From positions 62,001 to 126,000 of the forward strand of contig CAWIZJ010000056.1 in NCBI GenBank assembly GCA_963840535.1: DNA of 64,000 nt. The letters are read 5' to 3'. The position numbers were made by a program, and so were the translations under genes. Each line of letters starts with the position of its first letter. Position 1 is the first letter of the stretch. This stretch comes from VAZQ01 sp963840535 (lineage in GTDB: Bacteria > Pseudomonadota > Alphaproteobacteria > Rhizobiales > Xanthobacteraceae). Below, piece by piece: positions 36,491 to 46,013 of this stretch. The notes beneath the pieces were generated by a model. That model had not been told where the DNA came from, did not search any database, and was given only the letters and a program-made list of their open reading frames with translations.

Positions 36491-38848
36491 TTACTTCACT
36501 TCGAGCGTTACCTGCTCGATTCGACCCTTGGAACGCGAACGGCACTTTGTAGTCCTTCGACACCGGCAGATACGGTATCGCGTCCGACGTCGAACGGCTC
36601 CACGCTGTAACGCACCGGCACGGTCTTCTCGACGCGGCCCTGCCGGTTTGCTTCCCGTTGACAAACAGCTTCACGATCGGCCGGCTTGCCGAGCCAGACT
36701 CCAGCGGCGTGAACTCCACGCGTACGCTGGACTTGCCCTTCGGCAGCGTCTTCCGACGACTGGATGCGGTCGTGGTCGACCTCGAAAAAGTTGTAGTAGA
36801 AGGTCGGCTTGCCGTCCTTCACGTAGAGCGACCACCCGGAACTGATGCCGCCAATGGCAGCGAGCACGCCTTCGGCGCCCGAGTCGCCGACTTCCACGTC
36901 GGCGGTGATGGTGAAGGGGACGTTGTGGGTATTGAGCACCGCAGCCTCGCTGATGTCGGTCACGCCGGGGCCGTAGCGTGAAGCTGCTTGAGACCGGCCA
37001 GCGGATTGGGCCGCAGCGTGGCATCGAAGCGCTCCGACATGCGGTCGTCGAGGGGTAGCACGTTGTATTTTTTCGCCTCGACGAGGAAGGCAGCCTGCAG
37101 CTCTTTCACTTTGGCCGGGTTTTTCGCCGCCAGGTTGTCGGCCTGGGAAAAATCGTCGTTCATATTGTAAAGCTCCCACTGGGTCGTTGTCGAAGGTGCC
37201 TGTGCCGCCGCCCGAAGTTTGCCACGGCAGGCGCCCGTGCCGCGTGGTGGCCATCCAGCCGTCCTTATAGATCCCGCGGTTGCCCAGCATCTCGAAGTAT
37301 TGGGTGGTGCGGCGGGACTTGGCACCGCCGATCGTCGAAGGAGTACGAAATGCTCGACACCCTCCATGGGCTTCTGCTTCACGCCATTGACGACTTGCGG
37401 GGCGCTTGATGTTGGCCGCTTCGAGCACGGTCGGAGCCACGTCGATGATATGATGGAACTGCGAGCGAAGCTCGTCCTTCGCCTTGATGCCCTTCGGCCA
37501 GTGCACGACCAAAGCATTACGGGTGCCGCCGAAGTGCGACGCGACCTGCTTGGTCCACTGGAACGGCGTGTTGGCCGCCCATGCCCACGCAGCCGGTACA
37601 TGCGGCTCGGTCTCTGGTCCGCCGATTTCGTCGAACTTGGCCTCGCAGGCCTGCCAGACCCAATTGGATGCCGTTGAGGCTGGCGATCTCATTGACCGTG
37701 CCTTCAAGTCCACCTTCGCCGGAGGCTCCGTTATCGCCGACGATGTAGAAAACGAGGGTGTTATCCATCTCACCGGACTTTTCGATAGCAGCGATCAGTC
37801 TTCCGATTTCCACGTCCGTGTGCTCGAGAAATCCGGAATAGTTCTCCATCAGGCGGCCGATAAACGCGCTTGGCGTTCTCTGGTTGCTCATCCCAAGCCG
37901 GAAGCTCTTTGGGCGCGAGGCGTCAGCTTTGCACTGGCCGGAACGACGCCAAGGCGTTTCTGGCGAGCGAATGTCTCCTCGCGATATCGATCCCAGCCGG
38001 CGTCGAACTTGCCCCTATATTTCTCTCGATATGCCTTGGGTGTATGATGCGGTCCATGGATTGCGCCGGTGGAGAAATACATCAACCAGGCTTCGTCGGG
38101 TTGGTGGCGTTCACCTGATTTAGCCAACCGATCGCATCGTCCACCAAGTCCTCGGTAATGTGATAGCCCGCATCCGGCGTCTTGGGCTGTGCGACCGGTG
38201 CGGTGTTGCGGTAGAGCACCGGATAGTACTGGTGGGTTTCCCCGTTCATGAAGCCGTAGAAGTATTCGAAGCCCCACGTCTTCCCTGTCGGCCAGCGGTC
38301 GAAGGGACCCGACGGCGAGATCTCGTTGTCCGGCGTGTTGTGCCATTTCCCGAAGGCGGACGTGGCATAGTCATTTTGCCGGAGAAGCTCCGGCAGTCCG
38401 GCGGTGGTGTTGGGCACGACGCCCGTATAGCCGGGGTAACCCGGTGCCCATCTCGATGATCACGCCCGTGGCGATGCTGTGGTGATTGCGCCCTGTGAGA
38501 AGCGCGCCGCGCGTCGGCGAGCAGAGGGCAGTGGTGTGAAACTGATTATAGCGCAGACCCTCCTTCGCAAGCCGGTCCAGCGTCGGGGTCGTCACCGCGC
38601 CGCCAAAGGTGCCCGCGTGGCCGAAGCCAACGTCATCCAGAATGACGATCAGCACATTCGGGTGCACCTTTCGGCGCTTGTTCTGGTTTGGGAAAATCGG
38701 GCCTCGAGTCCTTGTAAGTCGTGCCGATGGTGCCCTTGAATGCCGGTTCCGGTCTGGGCAGAACTTCCTGCGCTCCCGAGGTCGCCGCTCCAAAGCTCGC
38801 AAGAATTGCCAACGAAACCTGCGCCAGCATCCGAACGTTGCTCGCCAT
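36491..38848 (-). pseudogene. Arylsulfatase, heavily frameshifted
   Basis: The pieces together make a sulfatase of normal length (about 785 codons). Start 38848 has a signal peptide (MASNVRMLAQVSLAILASFG). The formylglycine motif CSPTR is in TTALCSPTRGALLTGRNHH, metal residues in VLIVILDDVGFGH and in FYIVGDNGASGEGG, and HGPHHTPKAYREKYRGKFD is a typical block. The C-terminal jelly-roll region ends VTLEVK at 36491. The frame changes about ten times, in both directions, far more than any neighbour. It could be a decayed gene or a badly read one. Confidence 0.75.
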
Positions 38849-38914
38849 CGCTCTCTCCCTGCGCGCCATCCATCGCTCTCTCGTTGCACGCCCTGCGTTT
38901 CGGGAATCAACAGT

Positions 38915-41251
38915 TCACTGCCGCGCCATTGCCGCCTTGGCTTTGGCGTGCTTTTCGTCCTCGCTGTCCGGAATGAGCGAGCCGGTAAGGTCCACGGTGA
39001 CCTGGAAGATCGTGCCGGTGAACTCGAACGGCGGGCCGTAAAGCACGCTGACCGGCGAGCCCGAATTGCGCCCGATCAAAGATGCCGCTACCGATGCCGA
39101 GCGCGAGCGGCACCGTGTGCGGAAGTGCCATCTGTCCGACCAGCTTCTTGTTGATGTAGAGCTGCGCCTTGCCGGGAGAGCCCTTGCCTTTCTTAAGATC
39201 CGGTTCGCCGGTCGGTTCGAACTCGTAGCGGAGCTCGACCTTGCCCTCGGGCACAGCGATATCGGAGACGACGTGGAATTCCTCCGCGCCGACATAGTTG
39301 TGCACATAGTGGAGCTTCGTGTCCTTCACGAACAGCGTGTAGCCGCCGACATTGCCACCGTGGCAGACCACCACGCCCTCGGCACCGCCTTTCGGCATTT
39401 CAACCTCGGCCGTTAGGCTGTGCGCCCGATTCAGGAGCTTCGCGGCCACGTTCTCGGGGATCATCTGCGTGTGCGGGTAGTACACGTAGGTCTTGCGGTC
39501 CTTGGTGAGCGCCGGTCGCTCATCGGCGAAGCGCAGCGTACCGCGGCTGTCGAGCGGGAAGACATTGTATTTTCCTGCCTCCGCGTACCAGGTCGCGATC
39601 ATCTCGATCAGCTTGGCGCGGTTCGTCTCGGCGAGGTTGTTCGACTCCGTCGGGTCCTTCGAGAGGTCGTAGAGTTCCCAGCCTTTCGCATCGAGCTCGC
39701 GCAGCTTGCCTTCCGTCAGCGTCATCATGCCGAAAAAGGCGCCCGCCTCCTGAAGGAAGGACCGGGAACAGGGCACACCGCCCGCCAGCCGTCGTGGTAG
39801 ATCGAGCGGTGCGCGAACATCTCGAAGTACTGGGTCTTGTGGCGGCTCTCGGCCTTGGCGTCCTTGAAGACATGCGCGAAGCTCACGCCCTCGATCGGCG
39901 ACTGGGTCACGCCGCGGATTTGTGTTGGCGCCTCGATCGCAAGCGCCTCCAGCACAGTGGGCACCATGTCGATGGCGTGGGCGAACTGGTGGCAGACCTT
40001 GCCCGGATCCTTGATGCCTTGCGGCCAGTGCACCAGAAACGGGTCGGAGACGCCGCCGCGATAGGTCTCGCGCTTCCAGCGGCGGAACGGCGTGTTGCCG
40101 GCGAAGGTCCAGCCCCAGGCGTAGTGATTGAAGTATTTCGGTCCGCCGAGGTCGTCGATCGCAGCGAGGTTCTGCTCGAGGTCGTCCGGAACGTTGTTGA
40201 AGAACTTGTTCTCGTTCACCGAGCCGTTCGGCCCGCCTTCGGAGCTCGCGCCGTTGTCGGAGATCAGCATGATCAGCGTGTTGTCGAGCTCGCCGAGTTT
40301 TTCGAGAAAGTCGATCAGTCGCCCGACGTGATGGTCCATGTGCTCGCAAAACCCGGCGAACACCTCCATCATCCGCGCGTAAAGCTTGCGCTCGTCGGCC
40401 GGCAGCTTCGACCAGTCCTGCACATCGGGGTCGTGCCGCGATAGAACCGCGTGCGCCGGCATGATTCCGAGCTGCTTCTGCTTCGCGAACACGCGCTCGC
40501 GGTAGGCATCCCAGCCGTCGTCGAATTTGCCCTTGAATTTATCCGCGCATTCCTTCGGCACATGGTGTGGCGCGTGGTTGGCGCCCGGCGCGAAATACAG
40601 GAAGAACGGCTTGTCGGGTGCAACCTGCTTGAGGTCGGCGATGAAGCCGATCGCCTTGTCGGCGAGATCTTCAGTCAGGTGGTAGCCCTGCTCAGGCGTC
40701 CTCGGCGGCTCGACCTGGTGATTGTCGTAGACGAGGTCGGGATAGTATTGGTGTGTATCGCCGCCGAGGAACCCGTAGTAGCGTTCGAATCCGCGCCCCA
40801 GCGGCCAGCGGTCATAGGGTCCCGCCGCACTGATCTGCTCGGATGGTGTCAGATGCCACTTGCCGATGCCGACAGAAATCTCATTTTCGAACGGGATTGC
40901 GCCGTTGCCCCCGGGATATCCGGTCGAGCCTTCGGTGATGCACGACATGGCGTTGGAGTGATGGTTGCGGCCGGTGAGCATGCAAGAGCGCGACGGCGAA
41001 CAGAGCGCCGTCGTCTGCATGTTCGTGAACAGCAGGCCATTCTTGGCGAGCTTGTCGAGGTTCGGCGTGTTGATCTCGCCGCCATAGCAGCCGAGCTGTC
41101 CGAACCCGGTGTCGTCGATCACGATGAAGATGACGTTCGGCGCCCCCTCCTTGGCCCGGCGCGGCGACGGCCATGCCGGCTCGGATTCGCCGATGGTGCG
41201 CCCCATGCGGCCGGAGAATGCTGTTCCGGGCTTGTATTCCTTGAGTGCCAT
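38915..41251 (-). CDS. Arylsulfatase (two frameshifts, small internal deletion)
   Basis: A type I sulfatase that hydrolyses sulfate esters after Cys is converted to formylglycine. The motif CSPSR lies in TTALCSPSRSCMLTGRNHH near residue 85. Metal ligands are in VIFIVIDDTGFGQLG and LIMLISDNGASSEGG. The reading is intact from 41251 to about 39770; a break there leads to GMMTLTEGKLRELDAKGW, and another near 39085 to the C-terminus SLIPDSEDEKHAKAK. About 14 residues normally found between IPFEN and GKWHLTP are missing. Unlike its neighbour it shows no signal peptide. Confidence 0.85.
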
Positions 41252-41498
41252 GGTCGGTTCCTGTTCTTACTGATCGCCCGAACGGGCTCTCCCTGAGGTT
41301 CCCAACCTTTGCGCCGAGCGCATAGGCAGTTTGGCGCGCCGAGCAGGCGCGCCCACAATCGGGTCGAAAGACTAAAGGCTGCGGAGGGGAAAGGCGATTG
41401 GACCGTGGTCCAATAGCATCCATCCGGACGTTTGCTGCGAGCACGTCGTACCTTTGCCGGAAGCTCCGTCAATCGCAAATTCGCGGAGCATTTCAGGC

Positions 41499-41654
41499 AT
41501 GCTGACAGTTGAAGACGCCTATTCGCGGTGTTTGCGCACTCAGAACGAGCGGCGCTGGAACACCTTGATCTCGAGCGAATTCCACTTCATCGGCATATCC
41601 CTGATGTTCACTCTGATGGCCCTGTTCGTTCTACTTTCGCTCGCCGCCGGGTAG
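41499..41654 (+). CDS. Membrane microprotein, copy 2
   Basis: The C-terminal 30 residues (SEFHFIGISLMFTLMALFVL, LSLAAG) repeat the microprotein at 35107-35205. The start is uncertain: ATG 41499 gives 51 residues, while a TTG at 41561 would match the short copy (LISSEFHF). The preceding sequence does not resemble copy 1, so only the membrane part is shared. Confidence 0.5.
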   Translation: MLTVEDAYSRCLRTQNERRWNTLISSEFHFIGISLMFTLMALFVLLSLAAG

Positions 41655-41693
41655 GAACGTTGAAGCAGCAACGGGCGCTTCGCCGACGCTCGA

Positions 41694-42095
41694 CTATCGC
41701 CGCGCGCGCGAACCGTCAGGAGGGCAGTGCAAGAGGCAAAACTCGTTCGGGGAGTTTTGCTCGCCGCCGCCGCCGGCTTCCGGCGGTACCGTGCAGATCA
41801 AGCGCTTCGAATTCTTCCCGCAGGTATACGTTACCTTGAAATCCTTCTCGCAGCCGGGTGCCGGATCACCGCCCATGCTCTTGTAGTACACTCGATAATT
41901 GCAGAGGGCGTCGTTGTCGCAGGCTTTCGATACGAAAGCCGTGACATTACCTTTTGCAACCCCACTGCAATTGGCCCCGTAGGTTGCTTCGAGAACCTTG
42001 ATTGCGTTTGTTGCTTGCTTCTTTTCCGCCGCCACGATGTCGGTTGGACAATTGAGATAAAGAATACTCGAAGATACGAGTACAGCGACCCGCAT
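41694..42095 (-). CDS. Secreted cysteine-rich protein with lectin-like pattern
   Basis: A 133-residue protein with a probable signal peptide (MRVAVLVSSSILYL, cleavage near VAAEK). The mature part has regularly spaced cysteines: LEATYGANCSGV, VSKACDNDALCNYRVYY, GDPAPGCEKDFKVTYTCG. The order ATYG...C...C...C...GDPAPGC...V.YTC resembles the SUEL galactose/rhamnose-binding lectin fold. This match is by eye and the sugar-binding residues are not checked. No neighbour explains its role. Confidence 0.6.
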   Translation of the reverse strand: MRVAVLVSSSILYLNCPTDIVAAEKKQATNAIKVLEATYGANCSGVAKGNVTAFVSKACDNDALCNYRVYYKSMGGDPAPGCEKDFKVTYTCGKNSKRLICTVPPEAGGGGEQNSPNEFCLLHCPPDGSRARR

Positions 42096-42298
42096 GTGCG
42101 ATCCACAACATTCTGCTTCGGCGGCTCCAAGAGTAGCGCGCGGTCAGTCGGTCGGTCATCATGCAAAAACTGCGTGGGACGCATGCGACCATGAAAAAAT
42201 GCTGCGCGCGCATGTCCCGCCGACCGTCCTCACCGTCGGAAGACCTTGGTAAGTGCTGCGCGCCCGGGCGGCACCCGACCTGACGCCCCGATCTCAGC

Positions 42299-43273
42299 TC
42301 ATTGAGCCTCGAGACCGGAAGCCTTGACCACCCGCTCGGCGGCCGCGCGATCCTGCTTGATGAAGACTGCAAACTCGCCCGGAGTGCCGATGGCCGGCTC
42401 GAGCCCGCGCTGGGTGAGGTGCCGGTCCATGAATGCCGGGGCGACAACGATTCCGGCGATGGTGTCGCGCAGCTTGGCAACAGCGGCGTCGGGGGTTCCG
42501 GCCGGAGCGAACAATCCGAAATAGCTCCGCGTGATGTCGCCGCGGTAGCCGCGCTCGAACAACGTCGGCGTGTCCGGAACGAGAGCAGAACGCTTGTCGC
42601 CGTCGACCAGCAGCGCGCGAACAGTGCCGGCGCGGACGTGAGCGATCACGTTGCCCAACGCAATGAAGACGACCGGCGTGGTTCCCGACAGCATCGCATT
42701 GACGGCATCACCGCCGCCCTTGAACGGAACCCGCACCAGATCCGCGCCCGTTTCCTGCTTGAACTTCTCTACGAATAGTGCCTGCGCATGCGCGGGAGAG
42801 GAATAACTCAAAGTACCCGGCTTGGCCTTCGACACGCGGGCGAGATCGTCGAGGTTGCTCACATTCAATGCAGAGCTGACGGCAAGCGTTTGAGTCATGA
42901 AAAAGAGATTGGTGACCGGCGCCAGTCCCTTGTCGGGATCGAAGCCGAGATTCTTGAACAGGAACAAATTGTAGGTGACCGGTTCATTAGGCAGGATGCA
43001 GATGGTGTATCCGTCCGGCGCCGCCTCGATGCAGGCTTTGGTCGCAATATTGAATGCGCCTCCCGCCCGGTTCTCGATGATGAGCGGCTGGCCTAGCCGC
43101 TTGTGGACCTCGTCGCCCACCGCTCGCATGAAGACATCGCTGATGCCTCCCGGCGAAGAAGACGCAATGACCCGGATCGGTCGCGCCGGGTAATCCTGCG
43201 CGCCGGCAGCTCGCTGCTCCACGTGAATTGCGCCCAACATCGCAAATGCCGTCACGACAGCTCGGGTCAGCAT
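42299..43273 (-). CDS. TctC/Bug-type substrate-binding protein
   Basis: An intact 324-residue periplasmic binding protein. After the signal peptide (cleavage near AAGAQ) come YPARPIRVIASSSPGGISDVF, GQPLIIENRAGGAFNIATK, and VRVPFKGGGDAVNAMLSG, all typical. The AGGAGG site ahead of ATG 43273 is strong. No membrane components of a tripartite transporter are nearby, as is usual for the many orphan Bug proteins of this order. Ligand unknown. Confidence 0.93.
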   Translation of the reverse strand: MLTRAVVTAFAMLGAIHVEQRAAGAQDYPARPIRVIASSSPGGISDVFMRAVGDEVHKRLGQPLIIENRAGGAFNIATKACIEAAPDGYTICILPNEPVTYNLFLFKNLGFDPDKGLAPVTNLFFMTQTLAVSSALNVSNLDDLARVSKAKPGTLSYSSPAHAQALFVEKFKQETGADLVRVPFKGGGDAVNAMLSGTTPVVFIALGNVIAHVRAGTVRALLVDGDKRSALVPDTPTLFERGYRGDITRSYFGLFAPAGTPDAAVAKLRDTIAGIVVAPAFMDRHLTQRGLEPAIGTPGEFAVFIKQDRAAAERVVKASGLEAQ

Positions 43274-43611
43274 TTATTCCTCCTGTTGTTTGGTTGCATG
43301 GAAGGACAAGGTACCCGCGGCATGCGCCTGATTGCGGCAGACCCGTCACTTCATCGCTGCAGGGATCGGGAGAACGTTCCACTCGTCGCGGGCACGGGCA
43401 TTCGTGACCGGCCGTGCACATGTAGTCGAGGTCATCGGCGAGATGGGACATCTCACGCCTCATAAGAAGCTAATTATAACTCTTTCCATCTGACCGCCTG
43501 ATCCGCTTCTTGACTGCGGACCGGTGGGGGGAGCAGCATGGCCTCAAGCCACAGGGCTCTCGCGGGTGCCGACCCGCTACCCTGTTTTAGCGCAACCAGT
43601 CATGCTGGAAT
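43274..43611. other. Divergent intergenic region
   Basis: It separates the TctC gene and the histidine kinase, which point away from each other, so both promoters should lie here. An AT-rich patch near 43465-43490 (AAGCTAATTATAACTC) is the best promoter candidate. No gene seen. Confidence 0.45.
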
Positions 43612-45738
43612 ATGCTGATGCGCTTCCTGGGGCGGATTAGCTCGGCGCCAGGCGCGCACACGTTGCGCTTATCGCGTCTCGTGCTGGGCGTGGTCCTGGT
43701 CTCGGCGGGCTACTACGCCGGGGCCGTGATTGGGATACTGCTCGGGTTCCCTCCCTCCGGGATCTCCTCCATCTGGCTCCCCACAGCCATCGTGCTGGCG
43801 GCACTGCTCCTCACGCCGCCACGCGACTGGTGGATGTATCTGCTCGCCACGGTTCCCACGCACCTGCACGTTGTCGCCGTTTTTCAGCATCCCGAGGTAC
43901 CCCTCGTGGTGATGCTCATCCAGGTCGGCAGCGGCGCCGTCCATGCCGTCCTCGCCGCTCTTGCCGTTCGATTCGTAATCGGGGTTCCGCCGCGGTTCGA
44001 TAGCCTGCGCAACATGGCGGCATTCATCCTACTTGCGGGCATCGCGGCGACAGCCGTCGCCTGCGCTCTGGCGGTCTGGCTATTCCTGCTAACTGGCTGG
44101 GCCACGGACTTTTGGCTCGCTTGGCGGCAGCGGGTCCTCGGACATGTGTTCGCCATCATCACGATCCCTCCCGTGATTCTCCTGACGTTCACCGGCCAGC
44201 TAGTTGGCGCGCACCACTCGCCCCGGCGATCCTATGCCGAGCTTGGTCTCGTCACGACAGGGCTGCTCACCGTGAGCATCCCGGTGTTCGGGTGGGAGTC
44301 TCCGGGGCCTGGGAATGTGCCGGCAATGCTGCTGGCGCCGCTGCCATTCCTGCTGTGGGCGGCGGTCCGACTGGGGGTGGGAGCCTTGAGCCTCTGTCTC
44401 CTGGTGGTTACCGGAGTCGCCCTGGCGAACGCGTCTGTCGGGCGAGGCCCCTTCGTCATCCAGGCACCGGCCGAGAATGTGCTTTCGCTGCAGATTTTCC
44501 TGCTCGCGATCGCGATCCCGCTCATGCTGCTTGCCGCGCTCGTCGAGGAACGGCGGCGGGCAGAGGAGTCGCTGAAACAAACCCAGGCGCGGATGGACGT
44601 TGCGGCCGCCTCTACAGATACGGGCCTATGGCAATACGAATTCTTCACCCGACACTTGTGGGCGACCGAGCATTGCCGGTCCATGTTCGGCCTCGATGCG
44701 GATTCACCGCTCACGCCGGAAGGGTTCCTCAGCACCGTTCATCCCGACGATCGCGCGGCGGCGAGCACTGCGATGCGAGCGGCCGCGTCTGCAGGAGAAG
44801 CAGCAGGGCGAACCGAATTCCGCGTCCTCAATTCCAGTGGTCAGCTCGGCTGGTACCTCGCCATGGCCCAGACCGAGTTCGACGAGCGCGGTAGGCCGAT
44901 CCGAGTGAGTGGCATATTCAGGGACATCACTCGACGCAAGAAAGCGGAGCAGGAGGCCGAGCGTCTGCAAGATGCCTTGCGAGCAAGTCGGATGGAGCTT
45001 GCACGAGTAGGCCGACAGAACACGGCCGGCATGATGGCCGCCTCAATCGCGCACGAAATGAACCAGCCATTGGCGGCGATCGTGGCCAATGCCAACGCAG
45101 GCCTGCGGTGGCTCGCGAGGGCGGCGCCCGATCCCGGCGAGGCCCAGGCGGCCTTCAAGCGCATCGTCAATGACGGCCATCGTGCCAGTGAAGTTATTGC
45201 AGGCATCCGCGCAATGGCCAGAAAGGATCGCGAAAAGTCCCCGATAAGCATAAGCGATCTCGTTCGCGAGGTCCTCGCGCTCGTTCAAGGGGAACTAGAG
45301 AGTCAGCGAGTCGCGGTTGAAGTCGAATTGCGCCGAGAGCTTCCTCAAGTCATGGCCGATCGAGTGCAATTGCAGCAGGTTCTTCTCAACCTGATCATGA
45401 ATGCCATCGAGGCGATGAGCTCGGTGCAAAATCGCGAACGATCGTTGTTGGTGAAGTCCGAGCTTCACGGAGAGCGCGACGTGCTGATTGCCGTGGAGGA
45501 TTCAGGGCCCGGAATCGATTCGAACGACATGGAGCGCATCTTCGATCCGTTTTTTACGACCAAATCCCACGGAATGGGGTTGGGTCTTTCCATCTGTCGG
45601 TCGATCATCGAATCTCATGACGGCCGGCTCTGGGCCTCGACACGAAATCCTCACGGATCTGGCTTCTACATTCAATTGCAAGCGGCGTTCGGTCAGCCTA
45701 ATGAAGACTCCAGCGGCGGACGTCCCCGAGCGATCTGA
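43612..45738 (+). CDS. MASE1-PAS sensor histidine kinase
   Basis: A 708-residue membrane kinase. The first ~300 residues form about eight helices of a MASE1 sensor domain (PPSGISSIWLPTAIVLAALL). A PAS domain follows (ASTDTGLWQYEF to FRDITRRKKAEQE), then the dimerisation/phosphoacceptor helix SIAHEMNQPLAAIVANANAG, N box LNLIMNAIEAMSS, G1 VEDSGPGID and G2 GMGLGLSICRSI. This kinase class often pairs with a FixJ-type regulator; none is adjacent. Signal unknown. Confidence 0.93.
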   Translation: MLMRFLGRISSAPGAHTLRLSRLVLGVVLVSAGYYAGAVIGILLGFPPSGISSIWLPTAIVLAALLLTPPRDWWMYLLATVPTHLHVVAVFQHPEVPLVVMLIQVGSGAVHAVLAALAVRFVIGVPPRFDSLRNMAAFILLAGIAATAVACALAVWLFLLTGWATDFWLAWRQRVLGHVFAIITIPPVILLTFTGQLVGAHHSPRRSYAELGLVTTGLLTVSIPVFGWESPGPGNVPAMLLAPLPFLLWAAVRLGVGALSLCLLVVTGVALANASVGRGPFVIQAPAENVLSLQIFLLAIAIPLMLLAALVEERRRAEESLKQTQARMDVAAASTDTGLWQYEFFTRHLWATEHCRSMFGLDADSPLTPEGFLSTVHPDDRAAASTAMRAAASAGEAAGRTEFRVLNSSGQLGWYLAMAQTEFDERGRPIRVSGIFRDITRRKKAEQEAERLQDALRASRMELARVGRQNTAGMMAASIAHEMNQPLAAIVANANAGLRWLARAAPDPGEAQAAFKRIVNDGHRASEVIAGIRAMARKDREKSPISISDLVREVLALVQGELESQRVAVEVELRRELPQVMADRVQLQQVLLNLIMNAIEAMSSVQNRERSLLVKSELHGERDVLIAVEDSGPGIDSNDMERIFDPFFTTKSHGMGLGLSICRSIIESHDGRLWASTRNPHGSGFYIQLQAAFGQPNEDSSGGRPRAI

Positions 45739-45880
45739 AGACGCTGCTCGAAACGGGCGCGACACTCTGAGCCCCTTCTGTCGAGGCTTGCCGCGGGGGA
45801 TCCACGTCTTTGCAGTGACTCTGACGCTTGCATCGCACGCGTCCCGGGCGCAGCGCAGCACGAAGTGGTGCGCTGCAGAA

Positions 45881-45919
45881 CCGGGACCGTTACAAACTCC
45901 GCCGCTGGAACGGTCCCGG
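45881..45919. repeat. Perfect 11-bp inverted repeat
   Basis: Arms CCGGGACCGTT (45881-45891) and AACGGTCCCGG (45909-45919) with a 17-base spacer, in the gap between the kinase and the flavoprotein. There is no T-run, so it is not an obvious terminator. The surrounding 275 bases hold no gene and are rich in short GCGCTGCA repeats. Confidence 0.7.
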
Positions 45920-46013
45920 CTCAGCGCTGCACCGCTCCGCAAGAGCTTCGCGCTGCACCGCAGCCGGGACACGACCGTTAGAGACTGCACAGTAGCGGTG
46001 CGCGGTGCTCGGC

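Noticed and set aside
31309..36500. A prophage or integrative element with its own tyrosine integrase at tRNA-Leu
   Set aside because: No integrase, phage structural or conjugation gene is present, and I could not find a second copy of the tRNA 3' end in the window.
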